Below are positions 14,033 to 23,686 of a DNA stretch of 49,243 nt, one piece after another. Position 1 is the stretch's first letter, and each line of letters starts with the position of its first letter. The position numbers were made by a program, and so were the translations under genes. Source of the DNA: Bacillota bacterium (GTDB lineage: Bacteria; Bacillota; UBA5301; JAMCQP01); assembly GCA_023381695.1 (NCBI GenBank), contig JAMCQP010000031.1, forward strand, positions 1 to 49,243. The letters are read 5' to 3'. The notes beneath the pieces are model-generated. The model made no database searches, was not told the origin of the DNA, and saw only the letters and a list, made by a program, of their open reading frames with translations.

Positions 14033-17000
14033 GTGAAAAGAATTTTAGGAGCTCTGGCAGGGTTAACGGTGACAGTCCTGGTCATGCTGGGCAATGGCGG
14101 CGCTCTGGCCTGGGACAAGAGCTACACGGCCTATATGGCCGGGAACAGCCATATCGACGCCGCCTGGCTGTGGCCAATGACGGAGACCGTCGGGGTTGTG
14201 CGCAATACCTTCAATTCACAGCTCAAACTGCTGGACAACAACCCGGACTTCCGGTTCACCCAGTCGTCTTCGCTCTATTACCAGTGGATGAAGGAGTATT
14301 ATCCAGCCCTCTTTGACGGGATCAAAGGAAAGGTGGCGGGCGGCCAGTGGGAGATCGTGGGCGGCCAGGTGATCGAGCCTGATCTGAACATTACCAGTGG
14401 GGAGTCGCTGGTACGCCAGACCCTGTACGGAAAAAGATACTTCCGAGATGAATTCGGCGTCGACGTGAAGATCGGCTACGTGCCCGACGTCTTCGGGTTT
14501 ACCTACGCCCTGCCGCAGATCCTGAAAAAGAGCGGGATCGATTATTTCGTGACCACCAAGCTGAACTGGAACGACACCAACCCCTTCCCCCATGAGTATT
14601 TCAAGTGGAAAGGGCTGGACGGCAGCGAGTTGGTTACCTACAAACCCAGGTACGACTACCCCACGACCTTTAACCGGGATCGGATCAATGCGACCCTTTA
14701 CAAACCTGATCTGTTGGGAATCAAGAGCGCTCTGGCGCTTTACGGGACGGGGGATCACGGCGGCGGCCCGACCCAGGACAACCTCAACCGGCTGCGCATC
14801 TATGGCAGCGACCCCGCCATGCCCAATGTGAATCTGAAGCGCATCGATGAGTACTTCGCCGATACTGCCGCATTGACCGGCAAGTTGCCCGTCTGGGACA
14901 ACGAGATGTACCTGGAATATCACCGCGGCACCTATACCACCCAGGCGGCCATCAAGAAATACAACCGGCTGGGCGAGATCCGGGCGGAGGAGGCCGAGAA
15001 GTTTGCCAGCGTGGCCAGCTGGCTGGGGGCCATTGCTTACCCTTACGATAAGATCACTAAGGCCTGGGGGAGGATCACCACCAACCAGTTCCACGATATT
15101 CTCCCCGGCTCCTCGATTCACAGCGTCTATGTGGAAGCCTGGGACGACGCGGAGCTGGCCCTCAACTACCTCAATGCTTCGTTGGACAACGCCCTGGAAG
15201 GGATTCTTTCCCGGGTGGATACGGAGGGGCACGGAGCGCCGGTGGTGGTCTTCAACCCGCTCTCCTTCGCAAGGAACAGCCTGGTGGAGACGGAGGCGGC
15301 TTTTCCCACCAAACCGGCTTCCGTCCGGGTCTATGACCCCGCGGGGTTGGAAGTGCCCGTTCAGGTGGAAAGTATCAGCGACACCGCACCTGCCGTGGTG
15401 AAACTCGTCTTTGTGGCCGACGACGTTCCCTCCCTGGGGTACAAGGTCTACCGGATTGTGCCCGGTAACGGGCGGGGCAGCTACTCCACCGGGCTGAGCG
15501 CCGGATCTTACACCATGGAAAATAACCGGTACCGGGTGGAGATTAGCAGCGCCACGGGGAACATCAGCCGGATCTACGACAAGATCAATGTCAGGGAAGT
15601 ATTATCCGGCGAGGGCAATGTTTTACAGATATATGAGGATACCCCAAGGAACTATGACGCCTGGAATGTGGATCGAGACGACATGAGCGCCGTACCCACC
15701 GAGTTGAACAAGCCGACCTCGATCAGCCTGGTGGAAGCGGGGCCGGTGCGGGCTGTCTACCGGGTGAAGAAGACCTGGTCCGGTTCGGCCTTCTACCAGG
15801 ACATTACCCTTTATTCAGAGATCGACCGGATCGATGTCAAGATGACCGTGGACTGGAACGAGTCGCACAAATTGTTGAAAGTGGCGTTCCCGCTCAGTGT
15901 CAACCCCCCGAAGGCCACCTATGAGATCGCGTACGGCGCCGTCGAGCGTTCGACCACGCGGGACAACTCGTTTGACGCGGCCAGGTTTGAGGTGCCCGGG
16001 CACAGGTGGGCCGATCTCAGCGAAAACGGCTACGGCGTCAGCATCCTGAACGACTCCAAGTACGGATGGGACGCGCTGAACAACCGCATCCGCCTGACGT
16101 TGCTCAGAGCGCCCAAGTCTCCGGATCCCAACGCGGACATGGGGCATCACGAGTTCACCTATTCCATCTACCCGCACGGCGGGGACTGGAAAGCGGCCAA
16201 TACGGTCCGCAAGGGCTACGAACTCAACTACCCGTTGATTGCCCTGTCGGCCATGCCCCATGCCGGGAGCCTTCCCGCGTCGTTCTCCTTCGTCTCGGTC
16301 GACCAGCCGAACGTGGTGATCTCAGTGGTCAAAAAGAGCGAGGAAAGCGCCTCCAACGACCTGATCGTCCGGATGTACGAGACTCAGGGAAAGGAGAAGA
16401 CCACTGCGCACCTGACCTTTGCCGCGAAGGTGAACGCGGCAAAGGAGGTCAACCTGCTGGAGGATCCGATCGGCGATGCCGGTTTTAACGACCACCAGTT
16501 GACGGTGGAATTGGGCAAGTACGAGATCAAGACCTTCCGGGTCAGCCTGGATTCGCCGTTCTATGTCGACACCAGGCCGATGACCGCCAGGGTGGATTTG
16601 TCCCCGTACTTCAACCGGGACGGGGCGAGTTATAATGCCAACAGGGCAGATGGCAATCTGGACGGGCTGGGGAACACCCTGGCCGCGGAACTGCTGCCGG
16701 CGGAGGTAAATAGCGAAGGAATCGGGTTTCGCCTCGGGAGCACGGCGGACGGCGCCAAAAACGTGGTGGATTGCCTTGGCCAGACCATCCCGCTGCCTTC
16801 CGGCGCCTACTATTCCATCTATCTGCTGGGCGCGGCGGCCGGCGGGAAAAACACGGAATCCGGCAAGCTGGTTGTCAACTACGAGGACGGCACCAGCTCC
16901 ACAAAGTGGGTGAGCTTCCGGGATTGGGGGGCCAGGCTGGGCGGCTGGGGGTTGACCACGGTGGATGACACCATCGGCTACGGCTTGACCCACCGCCATA

Positions 17001-18544
17001 AACCCGGCGGCGACGACCTGCTGACGGACAACTACCTGTTCAGGTATTCCATCGACACGCATCCCAGCAAGAGGGTAAAGAGCATCACCCTGCCCAATAA
17101 CGGCAAGATGAAGCTCCTGGCCGTCTCGCTGGTGGATTACCCGCTCCTGGTCAATCCCGGTAAGACGATGCACGCCATCACCCTGCCTCCCCGCAACAGG
17201 ATGAGCCTACGGGCGATCCTGGCGGTGAGCAAGGGCGGCCAGGGGATCGGGGATTTCGAAGCCCCCGCCCGGGTTACCGGCGTGACCGCCCAGGGCCGCT
17301 CGAGTTACGTCAAGCTGGTCTGGAATGCGGCTACCGATGATTACGGCGTGGATCACTACAACATCTACCGGGGCGCGTTCAGCGGTTTTACCCCCGACGC
17401 CGCCAGCTTCATCGGGGAATCAGTGGCTCCCGCCTTCGTGGATGATTCCATCCCGGCTAACGCCGCTTACTTCTACCGGATTGAGGCGGTGGACATCGGA
17501 AGCAATGTGGGCGCTTTGTCGGATGAGGCGAGCGCGAAGGTGTTATACGCGCAGAATGTAGCCCTCAACAGGGTCGCGGCCGCCGACGGTTACATGCCCG
17601 GTGAAAGCCCGGACAAGGCCGTGGATGGCGTGCTGGTGGACAACAGCAAGTGGTGCTACAACTCGTTCATACTCGAACCGCACTGGTGGAAGGTTGACCT
17701 GGGCGATATCCACGAAGTGGATAAATTCGTGATCAAACACGCGGGGGCGGGCGGGGAGACGCCGTCCTGGAACACCAGCGATTTCAGAATTCAATACAGC
17801 GCCACCGGGGATGAGCCCTGGGTGGATCTGGTGACAGTGGCTGGCAACAATTCCAGTGTCACCAGTCATTATATCGAACCGCTGGGCCTGCGCTATCTGA
17901 GGCTGTATGTCACCAGGCCGACCAATACCAATGATACCGCGGCGCGCATCTACGAATTCGAGGCGTACGCCCAAAGCGCCACGCCCCCTCCCGAGCCGCC
18001 GCTACCGACCAGCAATGTGCAGGTAAACCTTCGCTATGCGTTCAACCAGGACGGGATGAGTTACGACAGCAGGCCGGGAGACGGAAACCTGGACGGCGTG
18101 GGGTGGAGTTACTCCGCGGACTTGATGCCGGATACGGTGATTCTCGACGGGGTGGAATATCAGATCGGTCCGAAAGCGGACGGGACGAAGAACGTGGTGA
18201 TGGGCGCCAGCCAGAGCATTCCACTGCCTTACGGCAAGTTCAGCAGTTTGCGCATCCTGGGCGCCTCCACCAACGGGGACAAGACCGGGACCTTCTACGT
18301 GACCTACACGGACGGCACCACGGCGGAATTTAATTTGACCATGACCGACTGGTGTGGCGCCGCCAGGCACGGGGAAGCCACCGCCCTGACCTTTAACCAC
18401 CGCCACAGCCAGACGGCGGATCAGATCATCACCAACCATGTCTTCGGTTACACGCTGAATCTCGATAGTTCCAGGGCAGTGAGCAGCGTCACCTTCCCGG
18501 GCGACAACAACATGAAGGTGCTGGCGATTACCCTGGTGCTTTAA
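14033..18544 (+). CDS. Exported multidomain GH38 alpha-mannosidase
   Basis: Hydrolyses alpha-mannosides by a retaining, zinc-dependent mechanism. 1503 residues. GTG start; signal peptide about 1-26. GH38 catalytic domain about 32-300 with zinc ligands His40 and Asp42 (N-S-H-I-D-A-A-W-L-W) and nucleophile Asp152 (V-P-D-V-F-G-F), plus G-D-H-G-G-G-P-T. Middle helical domain with N-Q-F-H-D-I-L-P-G. GH38 C-terminal sandwich to about 840. Then a module at about 850-1045 (Y-F-N-R-D-G-A-S-Y ... D-G-N-L-D-G-L-G), FN3 at about 1075-1165, an F5/8 discoidin-like domain at about 1175-1320, and a second copy of the first module at about 1328-1503. No anchor or SLH domain seen. Its place after the permease implies release of mannose for uptake. 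Confidence 0.95.
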   Translation: MKRILGALAGLTVTVLVMLGNGGALAWDKSYTAYMAGNSHIDAAWLWPMTETVGVVRNTFNSQLKLLDNNPDFRFTQSSSLYYQWMKEYYPALFDGIKGKVAGGQWEIVGGQVIEPDLNITSGESLVRQTLYGKRYFRDEFGVDVKIGYVPDVFGFTYALPQILKKSGIDYFVTTKLNWNDTNPFPHEYFKWKGLDGSELVTYKPRYDYPTTFNRDRINATLYKPDLLGIKSALALYGTGDHGGGPTQDNLNRLRIYGSDPAMPNVNLKRIDEYFADTAALTGKLPVWDNEMYLEYHRGTYTTQAAIKKYNRLGEIRAEEAEKFASVASWLGAIAYPYDKITKAWGRITTNQFHDILPGSSIHSVYVEAWDDAELALNYLNASLDNALEGILSRVDTEGHGAPVVVFNPLSFARNSLVETEAAFPTKPASVRVYDPAGLEVPVQVESISDTAPAVVKLVFVADDVPSLGYKVYRIVPGNGRGSYSTGLSAGSYTMENNRYRVEISSATGNISRIYDKINVREVLSGEGNVLQIYEDTPRNYDAWNVDRDDMSAVPTELNKPTSISLVEAGPVRAVYRVKKTWSGSAFYQDITLYSEIDRIDVKMTVDWNESHKLLKVAFPLSVNPPKATYEIAYGAVERSTTRDNSFDAARFEVPGHRWADLSENGYGVSILNDSKYGWDALNNRIRLTLLRAPKSPDPNADMGHHEFTYSIYPHGGDWKAANTVRKGYELNYPLIALSAMPHAGSLPASFSFVSVDQPNVVISVVKKSEESASNDLIVRMYETQGKEKTTAHLTFAAKVNAAKEVNLLEDPIGDAGFNDHQLTVELGKYEIKTFRVSLDSPFYVDTRPMTARVDLSPYFNRDGASYNANRADGNLDGLGNTLAAELLPAEVNSEGIGFRLGSTADGAKNVVDCLGQTIPLPSGAYYSIYLLGAAAGGKNTESGKLVVNYEDGTSSTKWVSFRDWGARLGGWGLTTVDDTIGYGLTHRHKPGGDDLLTDNYLFRYSIDTHPSKRVKSITLPNNGKMKLLAVSLVDYPLLVNPGKTMHAITLPPRNRMSLRAILAVSKGGQGIGDFEAPARVTGVTAQGRSSYVKLVWNAATDDYGVDHYNIYRGAFSGFTPDAASFIGESVAPAFVDDSIPANAAYFYRIEAVDIGSNVGALSDEASAKVLYAQNVALNRVAAADGYMPGESPDKAVDGVLVDNSKWCYNSFILEPHWWKVDLGDIHEVDKFVIKHAGAGGETPSWNTSDFRIQYSATGDEPWVDLVTVAGNNSSVTSHYIEPLGLRYLRLYVTRPTNTNDTAARIYEFEAYAQSATPPPEPPLPTSNVQVNLRYAFNQDGMSYDSRPGDGNLDGVGWSYSADLMPDTVILDGVEYQIGPKADGTKNVVMGASQSIPLPYGKFSSLRILGASTNGDKTGTFYVTYTDGTTAEFNLTMTDWCGAARHGEATALTFNHRHSQTADQIITNHVFGYTLNLDSSRAVSSVTFPGDNNMKVLAITLVL

Positions 18545-18679
18545 AGATCGGCTTCCAGCCTCCTTAAACAGGCGGCCGGATCTCCCCGGTGCTCGATAAC
18601 CGGATGACACCAGAGCCAAAGACCCGGTCGGAGGCAAGCCTTCAAGACCCCCGGCCGGGTCCCCTTATCATAAACGGGG

Positions 18680-19477
18680 GTGGGTACGACGCCAAACAGG
18701 CCGATCTTTGCAATTTTTTTCGTTCTGGCGGCCTTCGTGGTCAACTTCAACCCGGTTGCTTGTCAGCCGGCCAGGGCCGAAGTTCTTGCCAAAACCGGCC
18801 GGGATGGCAAGGTTATGGTCTGGATTCCCGGCGGAACCTTTACCATGGGGGACAGGTGGGGGGACGGGGAGAGCGACGAGAGGCCCGCCCACGCGGAGAT
18901 GGTGGAAGGTTTCTGGATGGACCAGACGGAGGTCACCAACGCCGAATTCCAGCGTTTTGTCGAGGCCACCAATTACCGGCCCAGGGGTTCCTGGTCCCAT
19001 AGCTGGACGTATGCCCCGGACCGGGAGAATTACCCGGCGGATTTCATTACCTGGGACGACGCCGTGGCCTATGCCCGGTGGGCCGGGAAACGCCTCCCGA
19101 CGGAGAAGGAGTGGGAATATGCCGCCGGGGGGCCGCTGCACACCAAATGGAGTCTGGGTAACCGCTTTGACGAAACCCTGTACAGTTTCAAGCGGTTTCC
19201 CGGCGAGATGACCGCTCTCGGCCCGGAACCCGTAAAATCCCATCCACCCAACAGTTGGGGCTTATACGACATGGGCGGGAACGTGAGCGAGTGGACGGCC
19301 GACTATTACCATCGCTATCCCGGCAACACCGACAATAACGCGTTTTATGGGGAAGAATATCGGGTCGTCCGGGGTGGCTCTTGGTGGACGATGGATGAGG
19401 CGGGGCTGCGTGTTTCGGCCCGAAACTGGCTCAGGCCTTCCCAGGATGACGGCCGGGGGACACCATCGGAATCGTGA
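18680..19477 (+). CDS. Secreted formylglycine-generating-enzyme-like (SUMF1/FGE) protein, C-terminus altered
   Basis: 265 residues. GTG start with a weak ribosome site; hydrophobic export signal at about 8-30 ending V-A-C, possibly a lipoprotein. The FGE-sulfatase fold starts at V-W-I-P-G-G-T-F-T-M-G-D and continues with W-M-D-Q-T-E-V-T-N-A-E-F, V-T-W-like D-D-A-V-A-Y-A-R-W, R-L-P-T-E-K-E-W-E-Y-A-A, G-N-V-S-E-W-T and V-V-R-G-G-S-W. Normal members end in about L-G-F-R-C-A-R; here the reading changes after R-N-W-L-R-P-S-Q into D-D-G-R-G-T-P-S-E-S and stops. The last strand is missing, so activity is doubtful. No sulfatase is in the window. The 135 bases before it hold a weak GACCCGG/CCGGGTC hairpin and nothing else I can name. 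Confidence 0.8.
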   Translation: MGTTPNRPIFAIFFVLAAFVVNFNPVACQPARAEVLAKTGRDGKVMVWIPGGTFTMGDRWGDGESDERPAHAEMVEGFWMDQTEVTNAEFQRFVEATNYRPRGSWSHSWTYAPDRENYPADFITWDDAVAYARWAGKRLPTEKEWEYAAGGPLHTKWSLGNRFDETLYSFKRFPGEMTALGPEPVKSHPPNSWGLYDMGGNVSEWTADYYHRYPGNTDNNAFYGEEYRVVRGGSWWTMDEAGLRVSARNWLRPSQDDGRGTPSES

Positions 19478-20215
19478 GCCCTTCGTGGGGCGGGGCGGCG
19501 CTTTATCCCCACCGGGTCCAGCGGGGAAAAGAGTACCTGGAGTCGCTGGGGTTTGAGGTGATCGTCGCGGAACATGCCATGGGCCGGCTTGGCTATCTCT
19601 CCGGGACCCCCGAGGAGCGGGTATCAGATCTGCACCGAATGTTTGGAGACCCAGAGGTGAAGGCGATCATCGCCACCATCGGCGGCAACCATTCCTGCCA
19701 CCTCCTTCCGTTGCTGGACTTTGAGCTGATCCGGAAGAATCCCAAGATCTTCATGGGGTTTTCGGACATCACGGTTCTCAACCTGGCGATCCATGCCAGG
19801 ACCGGGCTGGTGGTCTTCAACGGCCCGACCCTGATGACGGATCTGGCTGAATACCCGCGCCCGCTGGCATATACCCGGGAATGCCTTTTAAAAGCTCTGA
19901 CCCGCCCCGAACCGGTGGGAAGGGTGGAGCCGGCGGAGATCTGGACGGAGGAACTCATCGACTGGGGGTCGGAGGCCGGGCGGACACGGGCCCGCGCGCT
20001 CTGGCCGGCACCCGGCTGGGATTGGGCCAGGTGAGGAGAGGCAAGAACTACGCGCCGTGATCCTGGAACGGACGGCCCGCTACAGTTTCCCGGTGGTTTT
20101 GGACATGGACTTCGGGCACACCTCGCCCATGTTGACCATCCCGATTGGCTGCCGGGCGGAGATTGACTCAACCGGCGGACGGTTCTCTATTGTCGAGAGC
20201 GCGGTCGTGCCCTGA
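19450..20215 (+). pseudogene. Decayed S66 (LD-carboxypeptidase / MccF-like) peptidase
   Basis: In the intact family a Ser-Glu-His enzyme cleaves peptidoglycan peptides or microcin-like compounds. Here the reading starts at R-P-G-D-T-I-G-I-V-S-P-S-W-G-G directly after an in-frame TGA (19447-19449), so the first few codons are gone. The nucleophile region I-G-G-N-H-S-C-H-L-L-P is present. At about 19980-20040 the frame breaks and 60-70 residues carrying the catalytic Glu are missing. A C-terminal piece resumes in another frame (A-V-I-L-E-R-T-A-R-Y ... D-F-G-H-T-S-P-M) and ends at 20215. Two separate lesions make it non-functional. Its 3' end overlaps the convergent HD-GYP gene by 48 bases. Confidence 0.88.
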
Positions 20216-21949
20216 ACTTTTGTTGCTCCGCAGGCTCTGGCAGAAGATCTCCACCAGCTGCGCATCGAACTGGGTGCCGGCGTTCTTCTCCAACTCCTGG
20301 CGGGCTTCCTCTTCCGTCATCCGCCGGCGGTAGGGGCGGTCGGAGGTCATGGCGTCAAAGGCGTCGGCGATGGCGGTGATCTTCGCTTCCAGGGGAATCT
20401 GTTCCCCTTTGAGGCCATCAGGGTAACCTGTACCATCGACGCGTTCATGATGCCAGCGCACCACGGGCAAAACATCCAGAAGCTGTGGCGCCTCGGCAAC
20501 GATCTCCGCGCCCACGCCGGGGTGTTTTTTGATCTCTTCCTGTTCCGAATCGGTCAGCATGCCTGGCTTGGAGAGGATGGCGCCGGGGGTGGCCAGCTTT
20601 CCCAGATCGTGGAGCAGAGCCGCCAATTTCAGCCGGTCCAGATGATCCTTGTCCATCTCCAGGGCCTGGCCCAGGATTTCCACATACTGGGAGACCCGTT
20701 CCGAGTGCCCGCCGGTAAATGGGCTCTTGGCTTCAATACTCTTGACCAGGGCGTTCACCGTTCCGAGATAGGCGGTTCTCAGGTTCTCATAGTCGAAGGC
20801 TTTCCGGATGGCCAAAGAAGCCACCAGAGCAGCCGTCTGGCAAAGCCGGACCAGATCCGGGGTAAATCCCCCCGCCTGCTGCCGCCAGAAATAGAGAGCG
20901 CCCATGGCCTTTTTCTCCACCTGGAGGGGAATGAGCAGCATCGAGCCGGTATTCCCCAGGATCCTCCTCTCGCATTCAGAGAGCGCGGCCTCCTTTAAAT
21001 CGGAGATCTCTTCCACAATGCCCTTTTCCACCACCTCGTGCAAACGTGGGCATTCCACCGGAGAAAGGCTGGTGGGTGGAATAAAAAGGTCCTGGTCCCG
21101 GTGGTAGAGCGCTACAACGGTTGGACTCTTTTCGGGGCTGTTTTTGAGGATCACGTAACAGCGATCAAAGCGAAGGTCGAGCGCCAGTTCGCGGCAGATT
21201 CGGTTGAGGATGGTGGAGAGATCGAGGCTGGAAGCCGCCAGCTCCGCCGTGGTAATCAGAGACAGGAGGTTCTTGTAGCGGTTCACGGTTTCCCCAAGAG
21301 CCTGGCTCAAGGCCTGTTCCGAACCAAGGGCAAAGAAGTAGGCATATAACGCCAGGAGCAGGTCTGCTACCAGGCGTAGGTAGTGCCCAAAATAGGAGAA
21401 CAGGTCCAGAGTGTTGACCCGCCACAGGAAAGGCACCCTGGAGACGGCGAAAGCGCCGATAGCTCCCACCAGGAGCAGATTCATGCGGCGCTCTCTCATC
21501 ACCGGCCGGAGTAAAAGCATGATTCCCGCCGTGGTATACACCAGGAGTTGCAGGATATCCACCACCCGCCGGAACTCGGCGTCGACTCGCCCCCCCAGGA
21601 ACGGCGCCAGGAAAACGGCGGCCAGGCCGCCAGCCAGCGCTAGAAACGCCGCGATAAGGAACGCGTTCATCCGGCCCGCGCGGCGGAAGAAGCCGGGGGA
21701 CGCAGCGGCTCCCACCATCAAAACAAAACCGCCCAGAAGGCGGATTAACACTGCTGCCCAGAAAGAGCGCGTCGCCCCTTGATCGCTCAGGAGGACGTGC
21801 ACCCCGCCGCCCACGAAAAGTATGGCGAAGGCGGCCGCCACCAGCTTGAGCCGTGCCTCGGAACGGCGGAGATAAAGAAAGTAGAAGACCCAGGCCGCCC
21901 CCGCCGTGGCAACCGTGTCGACCAATTCAATGATCAGGTGAATGATCAA
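20168..21949 (-). CDS. Membrane 7TM-GAF-HD-GYP cyclic-di-GMP phosphodiesterase-like protein
   Basis: 593 residues. The N-terminal third (about 1-215) holds seven to eight hydrophobic helices, a sensor-type membrane domain. A GAF domain follows (about 230-385; L-D-L-S-T-I-L-N-R-I-C-R-E-L-A). The HD-GYP domain (about 400-570) has F-T-G-G-H-S-E-R-V, H-D-L-G-K-L, H-H-E-R-V-D-G-T-G-Y-P and A-D-A-F-D-A-M-T-S-D-R-P-Y, so the metal ligands of an active phosphodiesterase appear complete. It would lower c-di-GMP on an unknown signal. It stands alone, with no diguanylate cyclase in the window. The C-terminal end runs into the S66 remnant, which may have reshaped the last ~15 residues. Confidence 0.93.
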   Translation of the reverse strand: MIIHLIIELVDTVATAGAAWVFYFLYLRRSEARLKLVAAAFAILFVGGGVHVLLSDQGATRSFWAAVLIRLLGGFVLMVGAAASPGFFRRAGRMNAFLIAAFLALAGGLAAVFLAPFLGGRVDAEFRRVVDILQLLVYTTAGIMLLLRPVMRERRMNLLLVGAIGAFAVSRVPFLWRVNTLDLFSYFGHYLRLVADLLLALYAYFFALGSEQALSQALGETVNRYKNLLSLITTAELAASSLDLSTILNRICRELALDLRFDRCYVILKNSPEKSPTVVALYHRDQDLFIPPTSLSPVECPRLHEVVEKGIVEEISDLKEAALSECERRILGNTGSMLLIPLQVEKKAMGALYFWRQQAGGFTPDLVRLCQTAALVASLAIRKAFDYENLRTAYLGTVNALVKSIEAKSPFTGGHSERVSQYVEILGQALEMDKDHLDRLKLAALLHDLGKLATPGAILSKPGMLTDSEQEEIKKHPGVGAEIVAEAPQLLDVLPVVRWHHERVDGTGYPDGLKGEQIPLEAKITAIADAFDAMTSDRPYRRRMTEEEARQELEKNAGTQFDAQLVEIFCQSLRSNKSSGHDRALDNREPSAG

Positions 21950-21965
21950 TCAGCCCACCTCTTTA

Positions 21966-22002
21966 CCCGGCAAATCCGATCCTGTGCCCGGCAAAATCCG
22001 AT
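21966..22002. repeat. Two close copies of CCCGGCAAA(A)TCCGAT
   Basis: The unit at 21966-21980 recurs at 21987-22002 with one added A. TGTCGA near 22009 and TCGACA near 22029 form a loose inverted pair just after. The site lies in the gap between the HD-GYP gene start and the metY promoter and may be an operator for either. Confidence 0.55.
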
Positions 22003-22065
22003 ACTATTTGTCGATTCATGTCGGATTTCGACAGGGTGGCTAAAATTTCCTGCCAAAAATTTATC

Positions 22066-22094
22066 TTGACATTCGTTACTACACCTGATAAAAT
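22066..22094 (+). promoter_or_regulatory. Sigma-A promoter of the SAM riboswitch / metY transcript
   Basis: TTGACA (22066-22071), 17-base spacer, TAAAAT (22089-22094). The start point would fall near 22101, about 20 bases before the riboswitch stem. Confidence 0.85.
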
Positions 22095-22122
22095 AACCCT
22101 GACAACTTTATAGAAACGCGTT

Positions 22123-22233
22123 CTCTTATCGCGAGAGGTGGAGGGACTGGCCCGATGAAACCCGGCAACCAGCAGCTTCTTTTTGAGGCCGCCAGGTGCC
22201 AATTCCTGCAGGGGAAACCCTGAGAGATGAGAG
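22123..22233 (+). promoter_or_regulatory. SAM-I (S-box) riboswitch
   Basis: Closing stem P1 is CTCTTATC (22123-22130) with GATGAGAG (22226-22233). Inside are the family's conserved blocks: GAGGTGGAGGGAC, CCGATGAAACCCGGCAACC, AGGTGCCAATTCC and the final GGGAAACCCTGAGAGATGAGAG. It binds S-adenosylmethionine and, when bound, favours the terminator at 22256-22283, switching off the sulfhydrylase gene. All core elements appear intact. Confidence 0.97.
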
Positions 22234-22247
22234 GAGGTGAGCAGTAG

Positions 22248-23645
<1,398 letters not shown>

Positions 23646-23686
23646 GCCCCCTACGCCAACGTGGTGGTGGTTCATGGAGGGTACGG

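Noticed and set aside
14216..18637. Several minus frames of 140-340 codons inside the mannosidase gene
   Set aside because: All are antisense to one continuous, motif-rich protein.
19474..20034. A functional S66 peptidase from ATG/GTG near 19474
   Set aside because: The frame lacks the true N-terminus, breaks before the catalytic Glu region, and the remaining C-terminus is in another frame.
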